64,000 bases of DNA, taken from contig NZ_CP139558.1 of the NCBI RefSeq assembly GCF_034262375.1, forward strand, positions 6,634,001 to 6,698,000. The letters run 5' to 3'. The notes beneath the pieces were generated by a model that was given only the letters and a program-made list of their open reading frames with translations, had not been told where the DNA came from and ran no database searches. The translations under genes were made by a program, and so were the position numbers. Positions 25,246-35,166 of this stretch are shown here, in pieces; within the stretch, counting starts at the first letter, position 1; each line of letters starts with the position of its first letter. Source of the DNA: Mucilaginibacter sabulilitoris. Its GTDB lineage: Bacteria > Bacteroidota > Bacteroidia > Sphingobacteriales > Sphingobacteriaceae.

Positions 25246-28200
25246 ATGAAACACCATTTACTAATCCTAATATTATTTTTATTATTGCCATCGGCGCTTT
25301 CCGCACAAAGCCTCATTACAGGCCGGGTGATTGACGAAGGTGGCCTTACCTTACCCGGTGCTACCGTAAAAATTGCTAATTTGAACAAGGGTACAGTAAC
25401 CGATGAAACCGGCAGTTATAAATTACTGAGCGTACCAGCCGGAACGTATAATGTAGTAGTTACCTACATTGGTTATCAAATCCTGAGCCAGTCGGTGACC
25501 ATTGCCCATAAGCCTGTCACCGTGGATTTCAAACTAAAACTGGCATCGAATGGCAACCTCTCAGAGGTTGTAGTTTCAGGCCAGATGAGCTCAACGTTAA
25601 AAGCACTTAACCAACAAAAAAACTCCGACAGGATCGTTAATGTGATCTCGGCAGACCAGATTGGTCGTTTTCCCGACGCCAACATCGGCGACGCGCTCAA
25701 AAGGATACCGGGTATCTATGTTCAGCTCGATGAGGGCGAGGCATCTTTAGTTAGTATTCGCGGCACCGATCCGTCAAAAAGTACCATCAACATCAATGGC
25801 ACCAGTATCCCCGGTACCGGTGACGACCGCTCTGTGAGCATCAGTGCCATCCCGGCTGATATGGTGCAGACCGTGGAAGTCTCCAAATCAATTACGCCAG
25901 ACATGGACGGCGATGCTATCGGTGGTGTGGTTAACCTGATCACCCGCAAGGCGCCTTATACCAGGCTGCTTTCATTCACGCTCGGTTCCGGATACAGCGA
26001 GATTGTCAATAAACCTACCTACAATGGCAACTTTGTATTTGGCGCCCGTTATTTGAAAGGTAAAAAACTGGGTGTTATGGCTTCGGCCTCTTATTATAGG
26101 CAGTTTCTGGGATCTTCCTCGCACGAAAGCGAGTGGGAAGATACCAAATGGGTGAACCAGCAAACCTATTTCATGCCAAAATACCTGAATATGGTGCAGA
26201 ATAAGCTGGAGCGTATCCGGCAAAGCTATACAGTTGGCCTTGACCTGAAAATCAACCCTAAAAATACGCTGGTGTTTACCGGAATCTATAACAATTACCA
26301 GGACTGGCGGCAGATATCCACGCTGAAAGTGGATGATATCGGCGCTAAGTACCCGAAAAACTGGCAGCGGGCATCTGGCTGGGAGGGCGTTAAAACCAAG
26401 ATCACGGATAAAAATAACGACTACGTGGATGATGTGAAGGGGCAATCCTATTTAAATACAACCAATGATCCGCTTCACCCGGTATTTCAGCCCGAACTGG
26501 AGAGACACATTGAGGGGGGTCTGAACGATCGCGACGCGGCCTACGTAGAGCAGAAAATCGTGAATTTTGGTTTAGAGGGAGAACACATTCTTGGTAAAGT
26601 AAAGATCAACTGGAAAGGATCTTATCTGCGAAATGTCCAAAACACACCTAACCGCCGCGAATTGGAACTGGAAAGCGAAAACGAAAAATCAGTGCAGATG
26701 GATTATACCGCCCCCAGGTTCATCAAAGCCAATAACGGTTTCGAGATCAACAATATCCTGGGTAACCTGAAAGGGCGTACATCTGCTCACGCAGATTCGG
26801 TAGACACCTGGTATATGGACAACTTTACGGGCACAGATGCCCGTGCCACCACCAAGCAATACCTGGCCCAACTGGACCTGACCGTGCCTATTGCTACCGG
26901 CAAATTTGCCAATTCGTTAAAATTTGGCGCTAAATATCGTGATATGGATAAATTGAGCGAAACGCTGGCTAAAGTGACCTGGCTGCCTAGTATAGATCCG
27001 GCTCTAAAGGCCGAGTATGATGCCAAAGTTGCCGCTGGTCAAACAGTCAACCTGAGGGATTATATTGGTTGGAATCCTTTTTGGACAGGCTTTGGCAATA
27101 ACCTTTATAATATGAGCGACGCGCTGCATGTGCGGAACGCGGAATATAATGTTGGCAGCGCGGCCAGCTCTGCCTGGGTATCACATCAAAATGCCAGTTA
27201 TTTCGGAAATACCGGCGACTATATCGTCAATGAAGTGAAACAGGATGCCCTGGCAAACAACTATAATGGTAATGAAGGTGTAGCCGCCGCTTACCTGATG
27301 AGCACGCAGAACTTCGGCGATAAGCTATCGCTGATTGCCGGCGGCCGTTTGGAAAGAAGTTCGGTTCACTACGGAGGTTACAATTACAATGAAGACTTGA
27401 ACTCCGTGCCGACACCGGTAGAGATTGACCGCTCGTTCGTCAACTTTATGCCCGCAGTTTTGCTGAAATATACACCAACGAAGGATAAGGTATTTCGCTT
27501 TGCTTATACAAGCACCATCTCCCGACCTAATTACAAGGACATTTCCCCGTACCGCAGCGTTAATATTGAGGATCAGGAAGTGAGCGAGGGAAATGCAGAC
27601 ATCAAACCCACTACCTCTACTAATCTGGATCTGATGGGCGAGTTTTACACTGGTAATGCAGGATTGATCTCTGCTGGCGTTTATTATAAAAACATTCGCA
27701 AGTACCGGATTGACCTAAGAGATGAAGTTCGTTTTAATGATATCAAAGGTTCTGTTCAAAGTCCACAGTCGCTGCTGGATGAAGGAGCTGATCCGGCTTC
27801 TATTGCCGATTACCAGGATAATTATAACAAACTTGCCGATGAGAACGGTGTGCTGGAACGTACAAGACCAGGCAATGGGGGTGTTGCCAATTTGCTTGGT
27901 GTAGAACTGGCTTTTCAACGCAACCTGACTTTTTTGCCAAAACCGCTGAGCAATTTCAGTATTTACAGTAACTATACACATAATTTCATCTTTGTGAAAG
28001 CGGGTGAGCCCAAGCTGCCCGGAACGGCAAAAGACATCCTGAATCTTTCTCTGGCATATGAGGTTAAACGGTTTAACGCTCGAGTGTCTTATAACCACAC
28101 CTCTGCCTTTGTAACAGTTCTGGGAGATATTTTTCAGAACGATGTGTATTACGACCAGGTTAACTATCTTGACGCCAATATTAACTTTTTCCTTACACCC

Positions 28201-28338
28201 AAAATAGTAATTTATGCATCGGGCAATAACCTGCTCAACCAGGCGCAACGCAAGTATCAGTATCAGGCGCAGTACACTTATTCGGCTTTATACACCGGTG
28301 CCACCGCTACTCTGGGTGTCAAATTCAATGTATATTAG
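25246..28338 (+). CDS. TonB-dependent receptor with carboxypeptidase-regulatory-like N-terminal domain
   Basis: 1030 residues. Signal peptide ends at LSA-QSL (near residue 21). A CarboxypepD_reg-like domain (about 22-110, 'ITGRVIDEGGLTLPGATV') precedes the plug (about 125-235, 'ISADQIGRFPDANIGDALKRIPG', 'IGGVVNLIT') and a barrel that ends with a C-terminal aromatic (KFNVY). It is not a SusC protein (no GYG signature, no SusD partner) but belongs to the classical TonB receptor group. The next two genes encode an imelysin-like/di-haem peroxidase and a phosphatase, so the ligand may be a metal, haem or phosphorylated compound; the sequence alone does not decide. Confidence 0.92.
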   Translation: MKHHLLILILFLLLPSALSAQSLITGRVIDEGGLTLPGATVKIANLNKGTVTDETGSYKLLSVPAGTYNVVVTYIGYQILSQSVTIAHKPVTVDFKLKLASNGNLSEVVVSGQMSSTLKALNQQKNSDRIVNVISADQIGRFPDANIGDALKRIPGIYVQLDEGEASLVSIRGTDPSKSTININGTSIPGTGDDRSVSISAIPADMVQTVEVSKSITPDMDGDAIGGVVNLITRKAPYTRLLSFTLGSGYSEIVNKPTYNGNFVFGARYLKGKKLGVMASASYYRQFLGSSSHESEWEDTKWVNQQTYFMPKYLNMVQNKLERIRQSYTVGLDLKINPKNTLVFTGIYNNYQDWRQISTLKVDDIGAKYPKNWQRASGWEGVKTKITDKNNDYVDDVKGQSYLNTTNDPLHPVFQPELERHIEGGLNDRDAAYVEQKIVNFGLEGEHILGKVKINWKGSYLRNVQNTPNRRELELESENEKSVQMDYTAPRFIKANNGFEINNILGNLKGRTSAHADSVDTWYMDNFTGTDARATTKQYLAQLDLTVPIATGKFANSLKFGAKYRDMDKLSETLAKVTWLPSIDPALKAEYDAKVAAGQTVNLRDYIGWNPFWTGFGNNLYNMSDALHVRNAEYNVGSAASSAWVSHQNASYFGNTGDYIVNEVKQDALANNYNGNEGVAAAYLMSTQNFGDKLSLIAGGRLERSSVHYGGYNYNEDLNSVPTPVEIDRSFVNFMPAVLLKYTPTKDKVFRFAYTSTISRPNYKDISPYRSVNIEDQEVSEGNADIKPTTSTNLDLMGEFYTGNAGLISAGVYYKNIRKYRIDLRDEVRFNDIKGSVQSPQSLLDEGADPASIADYQDNYNKLADENGVLERTRPGNGGVANLLGVELAFQRNLTFLPKPLSNFSIYSNYTHNFIFVKAGEPKLPGTAKDILNLSLAYEVKRFNARVSYNHTSAFVTVLGDIFQNDVYYDQVNYLDANINFFLTPKIVIYASGNNLLNQAQRKYQYQAQYTYSALYTGATATLGVKFNVY

Positions 28339-28351
28339 GTAACTAATCCCG

Positions 28352-28384
28352 CTCCGGGTTTCGTACAACCCGGGGGCCTTTTTA
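28352..28384 (+). terminator. Hairpin/terminator between the TonB receptor and peroxidase genes
   Basis: CTCCGGGTT (28352-28360) pairs with AACCCGGGG (28367-28375) around a 6-nt loop, followed by CCTTTTT. It ends directly before the peroxidase ATG (28386), so it probably acts as an attenuator within the operon. Confidence 0.65.
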
Positions 28385-28385
28385 A

Positions 28386-30233
28386 ATGAGAAAAAAAACG
28401 GTCATATTTTTAGGTGTATTTAGCCTGTTAGCCATGCTGATATCTGCAACTGCATCCTATAAAGAGGATGTAGGAGCCACTGCTACCATCGAAACTTTCA
28501 GAAAGAATGCATTGTCATTTACTACATCGGTTACGGAACTTAACGCCGCCATAAAAGCAATCGATAAGGATAAGCTTAGTATTACGCAAGCAAGGAAATG
28601 CTTGCTAAATTGCAGGCTTAGTTATAAAAACATCGCCTTTTTTACCTCATACTTTTTTCCAAGTGAAACCAAATTGTATAATGCGCCACCCAAGTATGAG
28701 GTAGAAGAACCAGAATTAGAACTCGAAGAACCTATGGGCCTGCAGCAAATAGAAGCATTATTGTTCGATGCTGATGTCGTTGCTCATAAACCGGAATTGC
28801 TGGCGCAGACTGATGCACTATATACCTCCGCAAAGGATCTTCCATCGCTATTGTATCAGTTTAAGGCGGATGACCGGCAGATTTTGGAGAGCCTGCGGTT
28901 GGAATTGATCCGAATGGCGGCTCTTTATATCAGCGGCTATGATGCACCTTCGTTAAAATCGGGCATTACAGAAGCCCTCCAGGCCAGTCGCGCCCTGCAA
29001 GTTACCCTGCAGCCTTACTGCCTTTCGGGCAATCAGGCAGGGCATCTCCTGGCGCAGACATTGAACAATTCCATTGTTTACTTGTCGGCCCATCAGAACT
29101 TTGATGCGTTTGACCGGATGGCTTATCTGACCCGTTTCAACCTGCCTTTGCAGCAACAATTAGGCGCTTTGATCCAAAGCCTGCATCTGGAGCTGAATAC
29201 CACAGCTTATCTGAACTATGGGGCCGGCAATATGTTTCGTCCGGGCTTTTTGAACCGGTGGGATTCCATTCCGCCCGTTCAGCGGAAAGACCTGGCCGCT
29301 TTAGGTAAGCGCCTATTTTTTGACCGCTCCCTATCGGGTAACCAGCAAGTAAGTTGCAGTACCTGCCACCGTCCGGAACAATATTTCACCGACGGAAAGT
29401 TCCGGAGTCCAGCCATGATGCGGGATTCGATCTTGAAACGCAACACACCGACCTTGCTGTATGCCGGTTTTCAGCACATGCAGTTTTGGGACGGTCGTGC
29501 GCCGGATATGGTCACGCAGATCAAAACGGTGTTATTTAATCCGCTGGAAATGGGCAGCAGCCCGGCTGCATTGCAAAAGCACGTTTGGCAAAACCCAGGT
29601 TACAGTGCCGAGCTCAAAAAATTAGCGCAGGCAGATCTGGTCGCACAGGACAAAACCGGTTTGCTCGCCCGCGCCATATCCGCTTATGTTGGCACCTTTG
29701 CACCACTGAACTCGCCCTTTGATCGGTATCTGGCCGGAGAAAGAAAAGCCATGTCGCCAGCACAGATCAAGGGCTTTAACCTGTTTATGGGCAAGGCGCA
29801 ATGCGGAACCTGCCATTTCGTACCTTATTTTAATTCACTCGTACCGCCCTTGTACGATGTTTCTGAAACCGAAATATTGGGCACACCAAAAACAGATCAG
29901 CTGATCAAGCCGGCCGCAGACAGCGACCCGGGGCGCTATGACCTGTATGCCATCCGTTATTATCGCCAGGCCTTTAAAACACCTACCGTAAGGAATGCTC
30001 AGATGACCGCGCCTTATATGCATAATGGGACCTTCAAGACTCTCAAAAGCGTGCTGGACTTTTACAATAAAGGTGGCGGTAACGGCATTGGCCTCCAAAC
30101 CGAAGAACAAACTTTGCCCGCTCAGCCCCTTAAATTATCTGACCGGGAGATGGACCAGATCACTTCATTTATTAATTCACTTACCGATAAACCTGTTAAA
30201 CGCCGGTCGTCAAATACAGCTAAAACATCATAA
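28386..30233 (+). CDS. Imelysin-like domain fused to di-haem cytochrome c peroxidase (MauG/CCP type)
   Basis: 615 residues with a signal peptide (ends near residue 24). The C-terminal half (about 295-600) is a di-haem peroxidase: haem-binding CSTCH (near 322) and CGTCH (near 471), 'RNTPTLLYAG', 'FWDGRAPDMVTQ', and 'KTPTVRNAQMTAPYMHNGTFKTL', as in bacterial cytochrome c peroxidase/MauG. The N-terminal 270 residues are helical and resemble imelysin/EfeO (peptidase M75) proteins: around residue 117 is GLQQIEALLFD, which aligns with the imelysin GxHxxE motif but with Gln for His. Periplasmic. Family CCPs are about 330 residues, so this is a fusion. It reduces peroxide or oxidises a partner using periplasmic electrons; the imelysin-like part may bind iron or haem. 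Confidence 0.8.
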   Translation: MRKKTVIFLGVFSLLAMLISATASYKEDVGATATIETFRKNALSFTTSVTELNAAIKAIDKDKLSITQARKCLLNCRLSYKNIAFFTSYFFPSETKLYNAPPKYEVEEPELELEEPMGLQQIEALLFDADVVAHKPELLAQTDALYTSAKDLPSLLYQFKADDRQILESLRLELIRMAALYISGYDAPSLKSGITEALQASRALQVTLQPYCLSGNQAGHLLAQTLNNSIVYLSAHQNFDAFDRMAYLTRFNLPLQQQLGALIQSLHLELNTTAYLNYGAGNMFRPGFLNRWDSIPPVQRKDLAALGKRLFFDRSLSGNQQVSCSTCHRPEQYFTDGKFRSPAMMRDSILKRNTPTLLYAGFQHMQFWDGRAPDMVTQIKTVLFNPLEMGSSPAALQKHVWQNPGYSAELKKLAQADLVAQDKTGLLARAISAYVGTFAPLNSPFDRYLAGERKAMSPAQIKGFNLFMGKAQCGTCHFVPYFNSLVPPLYDVSETEILGTPKTDQLIKPAADSDPGRYDLYAIRYYRQAFKTPTVRNAQMTAPYMHNGTFKTLKSVLDFYNKGGGNGIGLQTEEQTLPAQPLKLSDREMDQITSFINSLTDKPVKRRSSNTAKTS

Positions 30234-30254
30234 TTTAATCACATAATCAAATAC

Positions 30255-31694
30255 ATGAAAACACTAAAATTAGTATTTCTTTTTTTTCTGCTAATGCCTT
30301 TACTAACACTGGCTCAAGATAACGACGATGCCGCTCCAAAAAATCCAAAAAAAGTAAGTAGTGTACAACCCATACTTTTAAGAGGCCCGTATCTGCAGGT
30401 AGCTACGCCCACCAGCATGACCGTACGCTGGCGGACCAATGTCTACAGTCGTAGCCAGGTACGCTATGGATTAACAGCAGAAAAACTGGATAAAGCAGCC
30501 AGTGATTCAACCTTAGCCTCAGAGCATATTGTCAAAATATCCGGGTTGCAGCCTTTTACCAAATACTATTATGCCATCGGTGACTTTACCGGTCAGGTAT
30601 TGCAGGGCGACGAAAATAATTATTTCTACACGCTCCCCGAGAAAGGCAGTGAACAACTGATACGCATAGCCGGCTTTGGTGATTGCGGTAATAACTCGAT
30701 CAATCAGCGCAACGTGCGCGACCAGATTGTGAAATATCTGGGCAGCAATTACCTGAATGCCTGGATATTAATGGGTGATAATGCTTACTCAGACGGGACA
30801 GACGCAGAGTTTCAGGCGAAATTCTTTAATAATTATGAAGATTACCTGCTTAAAAAATATCCCTTATTCCCCGTTCCCGGCAATCATGATTACCATGACC
30901 TGCAATCGGCTGCGGTGACTGATCAGTTTAAGATCGCCTATTACCAGAACTTTTCGGTGCCAACTAAAGGTGAAGCCGGCGGTGTACCGTCAAACACCAA
31001 GTCTTATTATTCGTACGATATTGGCAATGTGCACTTCCTGGCGCTGGACTCTTATGGACCCGATAGCAAAGGGCAGCACATTTATGATGAAATGGGCGAG
31101 CAGGCGGAGTGGGTAACGAAAGATCTGAAAGCCAATACCAATAAAAAATGGATAGTTGCCTATTGGCACCATCCGCCCTACACCATGGGCTCGCATAATT
31201 CAGATACCGAGAAATTGCTCGTTCAGATTAGGGAGCACTTTATTAAAATCCTGGAAGATAATGGCGTTGACCTGATCCTTTGTGGTCATAGTCACGTTTA
31301 TGAGCGATCCAAACTGATGAAAGGTTATTATGGCATGGAAGCTGATTTTAACCCGGCAAAATACAACCTGAGCACTTCGACTGCGTTGTATGATGGCAGC
31401 AAGGACTCGGCACCTTATTTAAAGAGCAAAACCAACACCAATGGTACCGTTTACGTGGTAAGCGGCTCATCCGGCGCGCAGGGCGGGCATAAACCAACCT
31501 GGCCGCATAATGCCATGTATTATTCCAATTGTGACATCGGCGGCGCGGTGATGCTCGAAGTGCAAGGCAATCGCCTGGATTTAAAATGGATTTGTGCTGA
31601 TGGTCAAATTCGTGATCATTTTACGATGATGAAAGACGTGAATAAAGCGGATGAAACCATATTGAAAAAGGATAAACAACTTACCATTAAATAA
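30255..31694 (+). CDS. Purple acid phosphatase-like metallophosphoesterase
   Basis: 479 residues: signal peptide (ends near LA-QDN, residue 20), a fibronectin-type-III-like N-terminal domain (about 42-125; 'LRGPYLQVATPTSMTVRWRT'), then the metallophosphatase core. All metal-binding motifs are visible: FGDCG (near 141), GDNAYSDG (near 175), GNHDYHD (near 213), WHHPPY (near 308) and GHSHVYER (near 346). The order and the N-terminal domain are those of plant-type purple acid phosphatases, which hydrolyse phosphomonoesters with a binuclear metal centre. Exported to the periplasm or surface. It lies 21 nt after the peroxidase gene and is the third gene of the operon. Confidence 0.92.
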   Translation: MKTLKLVFLFFLLMPLLTLAQDNDDAAPKNPKKVSSVQPILLRGPYLQVATPTSMTVRWRTNVYSRSQVRYGLTAEKLDKAASDSTLASEHIVKISGLQPFTKYYYAIGDFTGQVLQGDENNYFYTLPEKGSEQLIRIAGFGDCGNNSINQRNVRDQIVKYLGSNYLNAWILMGDNAYSDGTDAEFQAKFFNNYEDYLLKKYPLFPVPGNHDYHDLQSAAVTDQFKIAYYQNFSVPTKGEAGGVPSNTKSYYSYDIGNVHFLALDSYGPDSKGQHIYDEMGEQAEWVTKDLKANTNKKWIVAYWHHPPYTMGSHNSDTEKLLVQIREHFIKILEDNGVDLILCGHSHVYERSKLMKGYYGMEADFNPAKYNLSTSTALYDGSKDSAPYLKSKTNTNGTVYVVSGSSGAQGGHKPTWPHNAMYYSNCDIGGAVMLEVQGNRLDLKWICADGQIRDHFTMMKDVNKADETILKKDKQLTIK

Positions 31695-31701
31695 TAGTTT
31701 C

Positions 31702-31734
31702 ATCAGTGCCTGGCGAGTTTGTTCAGGCACTGAT
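31702..31734 (+). terminator. Hairpin at the end of the phosphatase operon
   Basis: Perfect 11-bp arms ATCAGTGCCTG (31702-31712) and CAGGCACTGAT (31724-31734), 7 nt after the stop codon; no T-run, so it may be a weak terminator or a 3'-end stabiliser. Confidence 0.5.
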
Positions 31735-31867
31735 AATTGAAAACCTGAACAAATTGTAAGCATCTTTAAATTATCAGGCATTATAATCAACATTTGTCTG
31801 CTTTGTGCAGATTGATAACTTTGCAACATGCCAGCCATGCGAAATATTAAAGCAGCTGTTGATGCCC

Positions 31868-33286
31868 ATGAAACGCGAGAATTTGATCTTATTGGCTGAC
31901 GCCTACAAATACGCCCACCATAAATTTTACTACCCTGGTACTACTCAAATATATAGTTACCTGGAAAGCCGGGGCGGCATGTTTAATGAGACTATCTTCT
32001 TTGGACTGCAGTATTTTCTGAAAGAATATCTGCAGGGCTCTTCTTTTACGCAACAGGATTTAGATGAGGCCGACGAGTTTCTGCAACAAGTGTTTGGCCG
32101 CGATGATGTGTTTGACAAATCTAAATTTCAATATATTTTAGATAAATATAACGGCCGCCTGCCGGTAAAAATCAAGGCCGTTGCCGAAGGCACCGCGATA
32201 CCAACAGGTAATGTGTTGATGACCATCGAAAACACAGACCCCGAATGTTACTGGCTCACCAACTTTTTAGAAACCCTGCTCATGCAGGTTTGGTATCCAT
32301 GTACGGTAGCAACATTAAGTAACCAGATCAGGAAAGTAGTAAGCCAATTTTATAGTGAAACTGCAACCGAGGGCACCGAAGCAGGGATTGATTTTGTGCT
32401 GAATGATTTTGGATTCCGTGGGGTAAGCAGTGTGGAAAGTGCTAAAATTGGCGGCGCGGCTCATTTAATCAATTTTAGTGGCAGCGATAACCTGGCCGGC
32501 AGCGGTATGGCCATTAACTATTACGGTGCTCAAAAGGTTTACGGCCTAAGCATCCCGGCGACCGAACACAGTATTTGTACTTTATTGGGCCGCGAAGGTG
32601 AACTGGAAATTTTCAAACATGTATTGCGCAGCTTCCCTACCGGCACCATAGCCTGTGTATCTGATAGTTTTAACATTTTTAAAGCTTGCAAAGAATACTG
32701 GGGCGGCGAGTTACGAGATGAAATCCTGAAGCGCGATGGCACCCTGGTTATTCGCCCGGATAGCGGCGACCCAATCATGACGCTGCTTAAGATATTCGAA
32801 ATATTGTTTGAAACCTTTGGTTTTACCACCAATACCAAGGGCTACAAAGTACTGCCACCGCAAATAAGGGTAATACAGGGCGATGGTGTAAACTATAATG
32901 AGATCATTAATATTTACAATGCCTTAAAAACAAACGGTATTAGTGTCGAAAACCTGGCATTTGGCATGGGCGGAGCCTTGTTGCAAAAAATTGATCGTGA
33001 CACCGAGCGGTTCGCCTTAAAATGCAGCAGTGCAATTATCAACGGACAGGAAGTAGAAGTAGAAAAAAGTCCCACTGAAATGGACGCACACGGTAATATT
33101 ACCCCGAGCTTTAAAAAGAGTAAAGCTGGCCGTTTAAAGCTGGCTAAAATAAATGGCATCTTTAAAACTATGAATCAGCATGAGCATTTAGAATTAGCTG
33201 ATGAACTGCACACTGTATTTGAAAATGGCGAACTGGTTAATACTATCACCTTTGAACAGGTGAAAGCCAATGCAAATAAAGCCTAA
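31868..33286 (+). CDS. nadV: Nicotinamide phosphoribosyltransferase
   Basis: 472 residues from ATG 31868 (MKRENLILLADAYKYAHHK); ATG 31862 and GTG 31805 also lie in frame, but homologues start near here. Features of NAMPT/NadV: 'YPGTTQIYSYLESRGG' at the N-terminus, 'FGFRGVSSVESAKIGGAAHL', 'FSGSDNLAGSGMAINYYG', 'SIPATEHSI' and 'VIRPDSGDP', which hold the PRPP/nicotinamide-binding residues (Arg, Asp, His and the RPDSG loop). It makes nicotinamide mononucleotide from nicotinamide and PRPP, the first step of NAD salvage. It is a stand-alone gene, convergent with the GxGYxYP gene (24 nt between stops). Length fits the family (about 470-490). Confidence 0.93.
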   Translation: MKRENLILLADAYKYAHHKFYYPGTTQIYSYLESRGGMFNETIFFGLQYFLKEYLQGSSFTQQDLDEADEFLQQVFGRDDVFDKSKFQYILDKYNGRLPVKIKAVAEGTAIPTGNVLMTIENTDPECYWLTNFLETLLMQVWYPCTVATLSNQIRKVVSQFYSETATEGTEAGIDFVLNDFGFRGVSSVESAKIGGAAHLINFSGSDNLAGSGMAINYYGAQKVYGLSIPATEHSICTLLGREGELEIFKHVLRSFPTGTIACVSDSFNIFKACKEYWGGELRDEILKRDGTLVIRPDSGDPIMTLLKIFEILFETFGFTTNTKGYKVLPPQIRVIQGDGVNYNEIINIYNALKTNGISVENLAFGMGGALLQKIDRDTERFALKCSSAIINGQEVEVEKSPTEMDAHGNITPSFKKSKAGRLKLAKINGIFKTMNQHEHLELADELHTVFENGELVNTITFEQVKANANKA

Positions 33287-33310
33287 ACTGTAATGACTAA
33301 TGATGACTAA

Positions 33311-35059
33311 TTAAAATTGAGAATGATCTATAACACTTTTCGTGTCCACGCTATTGTGTTGCATCCTCAAACGCCATAAAAGCTCTTCTATAGATATTAC
33401 TTTGACAGTTTTATCCAGTAATTGTTTTGTCCACTTTACCGGCGTAACGCCCCTGGCACCTTTCATTGCAACTCTTTCATTGTTAGGTACATCTTCATTC
33501 TCATTATAATATTGGGACCAGGCATGTACAATAGTCCAGTTCAATTGCTTGGTCTTTCCAACTGCCGGAGCATCATCCTGATTGATCAAGTCAGCCAGTT
33601 CCACAGGGTTGCCCGAACCATTACTTTTCAAGTTGGCCCACAGCTGATATTTCGCGGTGATGACAGGAATTTCTATCCCATCCTTGTTTTTTACCCAAAA
33701 TATTTTGCCGTGCCCGCCATTATAAGGCGAATATTGTACGGCTATGATACCAGTAATACCTTCCAGTTCTTCAGCATAAATTTGATATGCTTTTAAAGCA
33801 CCGGCTGAGGAGATGTCCTTACAGATAAATCCAAAAACTTTTACACCTGTGAGCTTTAGCTGCGCATTGATTTTTTTCGCATAGGTTCGTAAAAGCTTCT
33901 CGCCGTCTTTCGTTTTCCGGCCAAACAAATCAGGATAAAAATAACCCGCACCATATTCTACAACCGATACATTGGCCTGCTGAGATTGTACCAGCTGGTC
34001 GTATACATCATCCGCGGCTTGTACTAAATTAACAGGGCATGCAGTAAAGGACATGGGAATTGCCGCATTAGCCCGATTATTCCAGTAATCCCTGCTATAA
34101 ATAAAACTGCCAAACGTCCATTGCAGATTGTCGCCATCGCTCATTACAAAGGCCTCATAGTTTTTATCTTCTTGCCAGTTAATTAGCCCGGGATTAATGG
34201 ATTTAACTTTTGCCGGTTGCCGGGATGAGGCCGCTGACAGTAAAGCCAGATTCTCGCACCAATCAGCCGGGATATTAACTAAACCCCGGCTTGTACAGGG
34301 TTCTATCTGTTTAAATTCATCACCCACATTCCATCCAATGATTGGCGACAGTGGTTGGATCCAGTTCAAAATGTTCAAATAGAGGCTGTCTACGCCATAA
34401 TAAATGGCGCATTTATGCGCTATGGCAAAGTCTTTATTATTTGAAAACCGGGGGTTTGCTACTACGAGCAGATTGGAATTTAATTGACCGGATACGGATT
34501 GAAAAGCTTTCAAATCAAACGTACTTTTTGTTGCATCGTACAATTTGGGGAGCCCTTTACGAATGGCTGTTGCCTCCTGTGAAATATCTATTAATACCCC
34601 ATTTTTTATTGAAGCGTAAATAGTGGCTAAATTGATCGAATTGTCCCTCCTGTTAACATCATATAAAATGTACCCATCAATAATACCACGTTGCTGATAA
34701 CGGCCAACCAGTTCCCATACAGAAAACAATCCTCTCTCTTTAGCAGCTATCCGCTTAATTAAGGATTGATAATAGGTTTTATAATTGGCATTTCTACAAT
34801 TCAACCAGACACCTTCATCACTGCTGCCTTCATTGACAGATTTGGCTGCCAGACCAGATACCGATTGTGCGAGATTCATCTCACCTACATCTGAGAAATT
34901 TTGAATTTTACAAGTAACCACATATTTAGGTGCTTTTTGCAAAGGCCAAAACGGTTTGGTTTCCTGTGCCGTTACCAGACTTGGGATGACCTGTAAAATA
35001 ATTAACAAGAAGAAAACAGGTATTAATCCAGAATAGTTTTGCTTTACTATGTGGCACAT
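33311..35059 (-). CDS. GxGYxYP family putative glycoside hydrolase
   Basis: 582 residues with a signal peptide (ends near VTA-QET, residue 31). It contains the namesake motif GAGYFYP (near residue 366), part of the GxGYxYP domain, which is thought to be a carbohydrate-active TIM-barrel; catalytic activity has not been established as far as I recall. The N-terminal GxGYxYP_N-like region (about 40-220) and the Asp-rich 'FVMSDGDNLQWTFG' segment are visible. It is the last gene of PUL2. It is separated from the FAD oxidoreductase by 107 nt that include a hairpin (35115-35144). It is probably exported to the periplasm or surface. Confidence 0.85.
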   Translation of the reverse strand: MCHIVKQNYSGLIPVFFLLIILQVIPSLVTAQETKPFWPLQKAPKYVVTCKIQNFSDVGEMNLAQSVSGLAAKSVNEGSSDEGVWLNCRNANYKTYYQSLIKRIAAKERGLFSVWELVGRYQQRGIIDGYILYDVNRRDNSINLATIYASIKNGVLIDISQEATAIRKGLPKLYDATKSTFDLKAFQSVSGQLNSNLLVVANPRFSNNKDFAIAHKCAIYYGVDSLYLNILNWIQPLSPIIGWNVGDEFKQIEPCTSRGLVNIPADWCENLALLSAASSRQPAKVKSINPGLINWQEDKNYEAFVMSDGDNLQWTFGSFIYSRDYWNNRANAAIPMSFTACPVNLVQAADDVYDQLVQSQQANVSVVEYGAGYFYPDLFGRKTKDGEKLLRTYAKKINAQLKLTGVKVFGFICKDISSAGALKAYQIYAEELEGITGIIAVQYSPYNGGHGKIFWVKNKDGIEIPVITAKYQLWANLKSNGSGNPVELADLINQDDAPAVGKTKQLNWTIVHAWSQYYNENEDVPNNERVAMKGARGVTPVKWTKQLLDKTVKVISIEELLWRLRMQHNSVDTKSVIDHSQF

Positions 35060-35114
35060 ATAAAATTTTTATGAGAGCGGATTTTCAAAGGATACTTCAG
35101 ACACACGCAGATTA

Positions 35115-35144
35115 ATTACGGGATAAGTACGCTTATCCCGTAAT
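35115..35144 (-). terminator. Strong hairpin between FAD oxidoreductase and GxGYxYP gene
   Basis: Perfect 13-bp arms ATTACGGGATAAG (35115-35127) and CTTATCCCGTAAT (35132-35144) with a 4-nt TACG loop. No T-run; likely an mRNA-processing or attenuating hairpin in the operon. Confidence 0.55.
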
Positions 35145-35166
35145 CATAGTTTCCACTTATAATATG

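Noticed and set aside
25972..26445. Minus-strand ORF of 157 codons inside the TonB receptor gene
   Set aside because: Shadow of the same gene in an antisense frame.
27715..28248. Minus-strand ORF of 177 codons inside the TonB receptor gene
   Set aside because: Antisense shadow of the receptor barrel; composition unlike a real protein.
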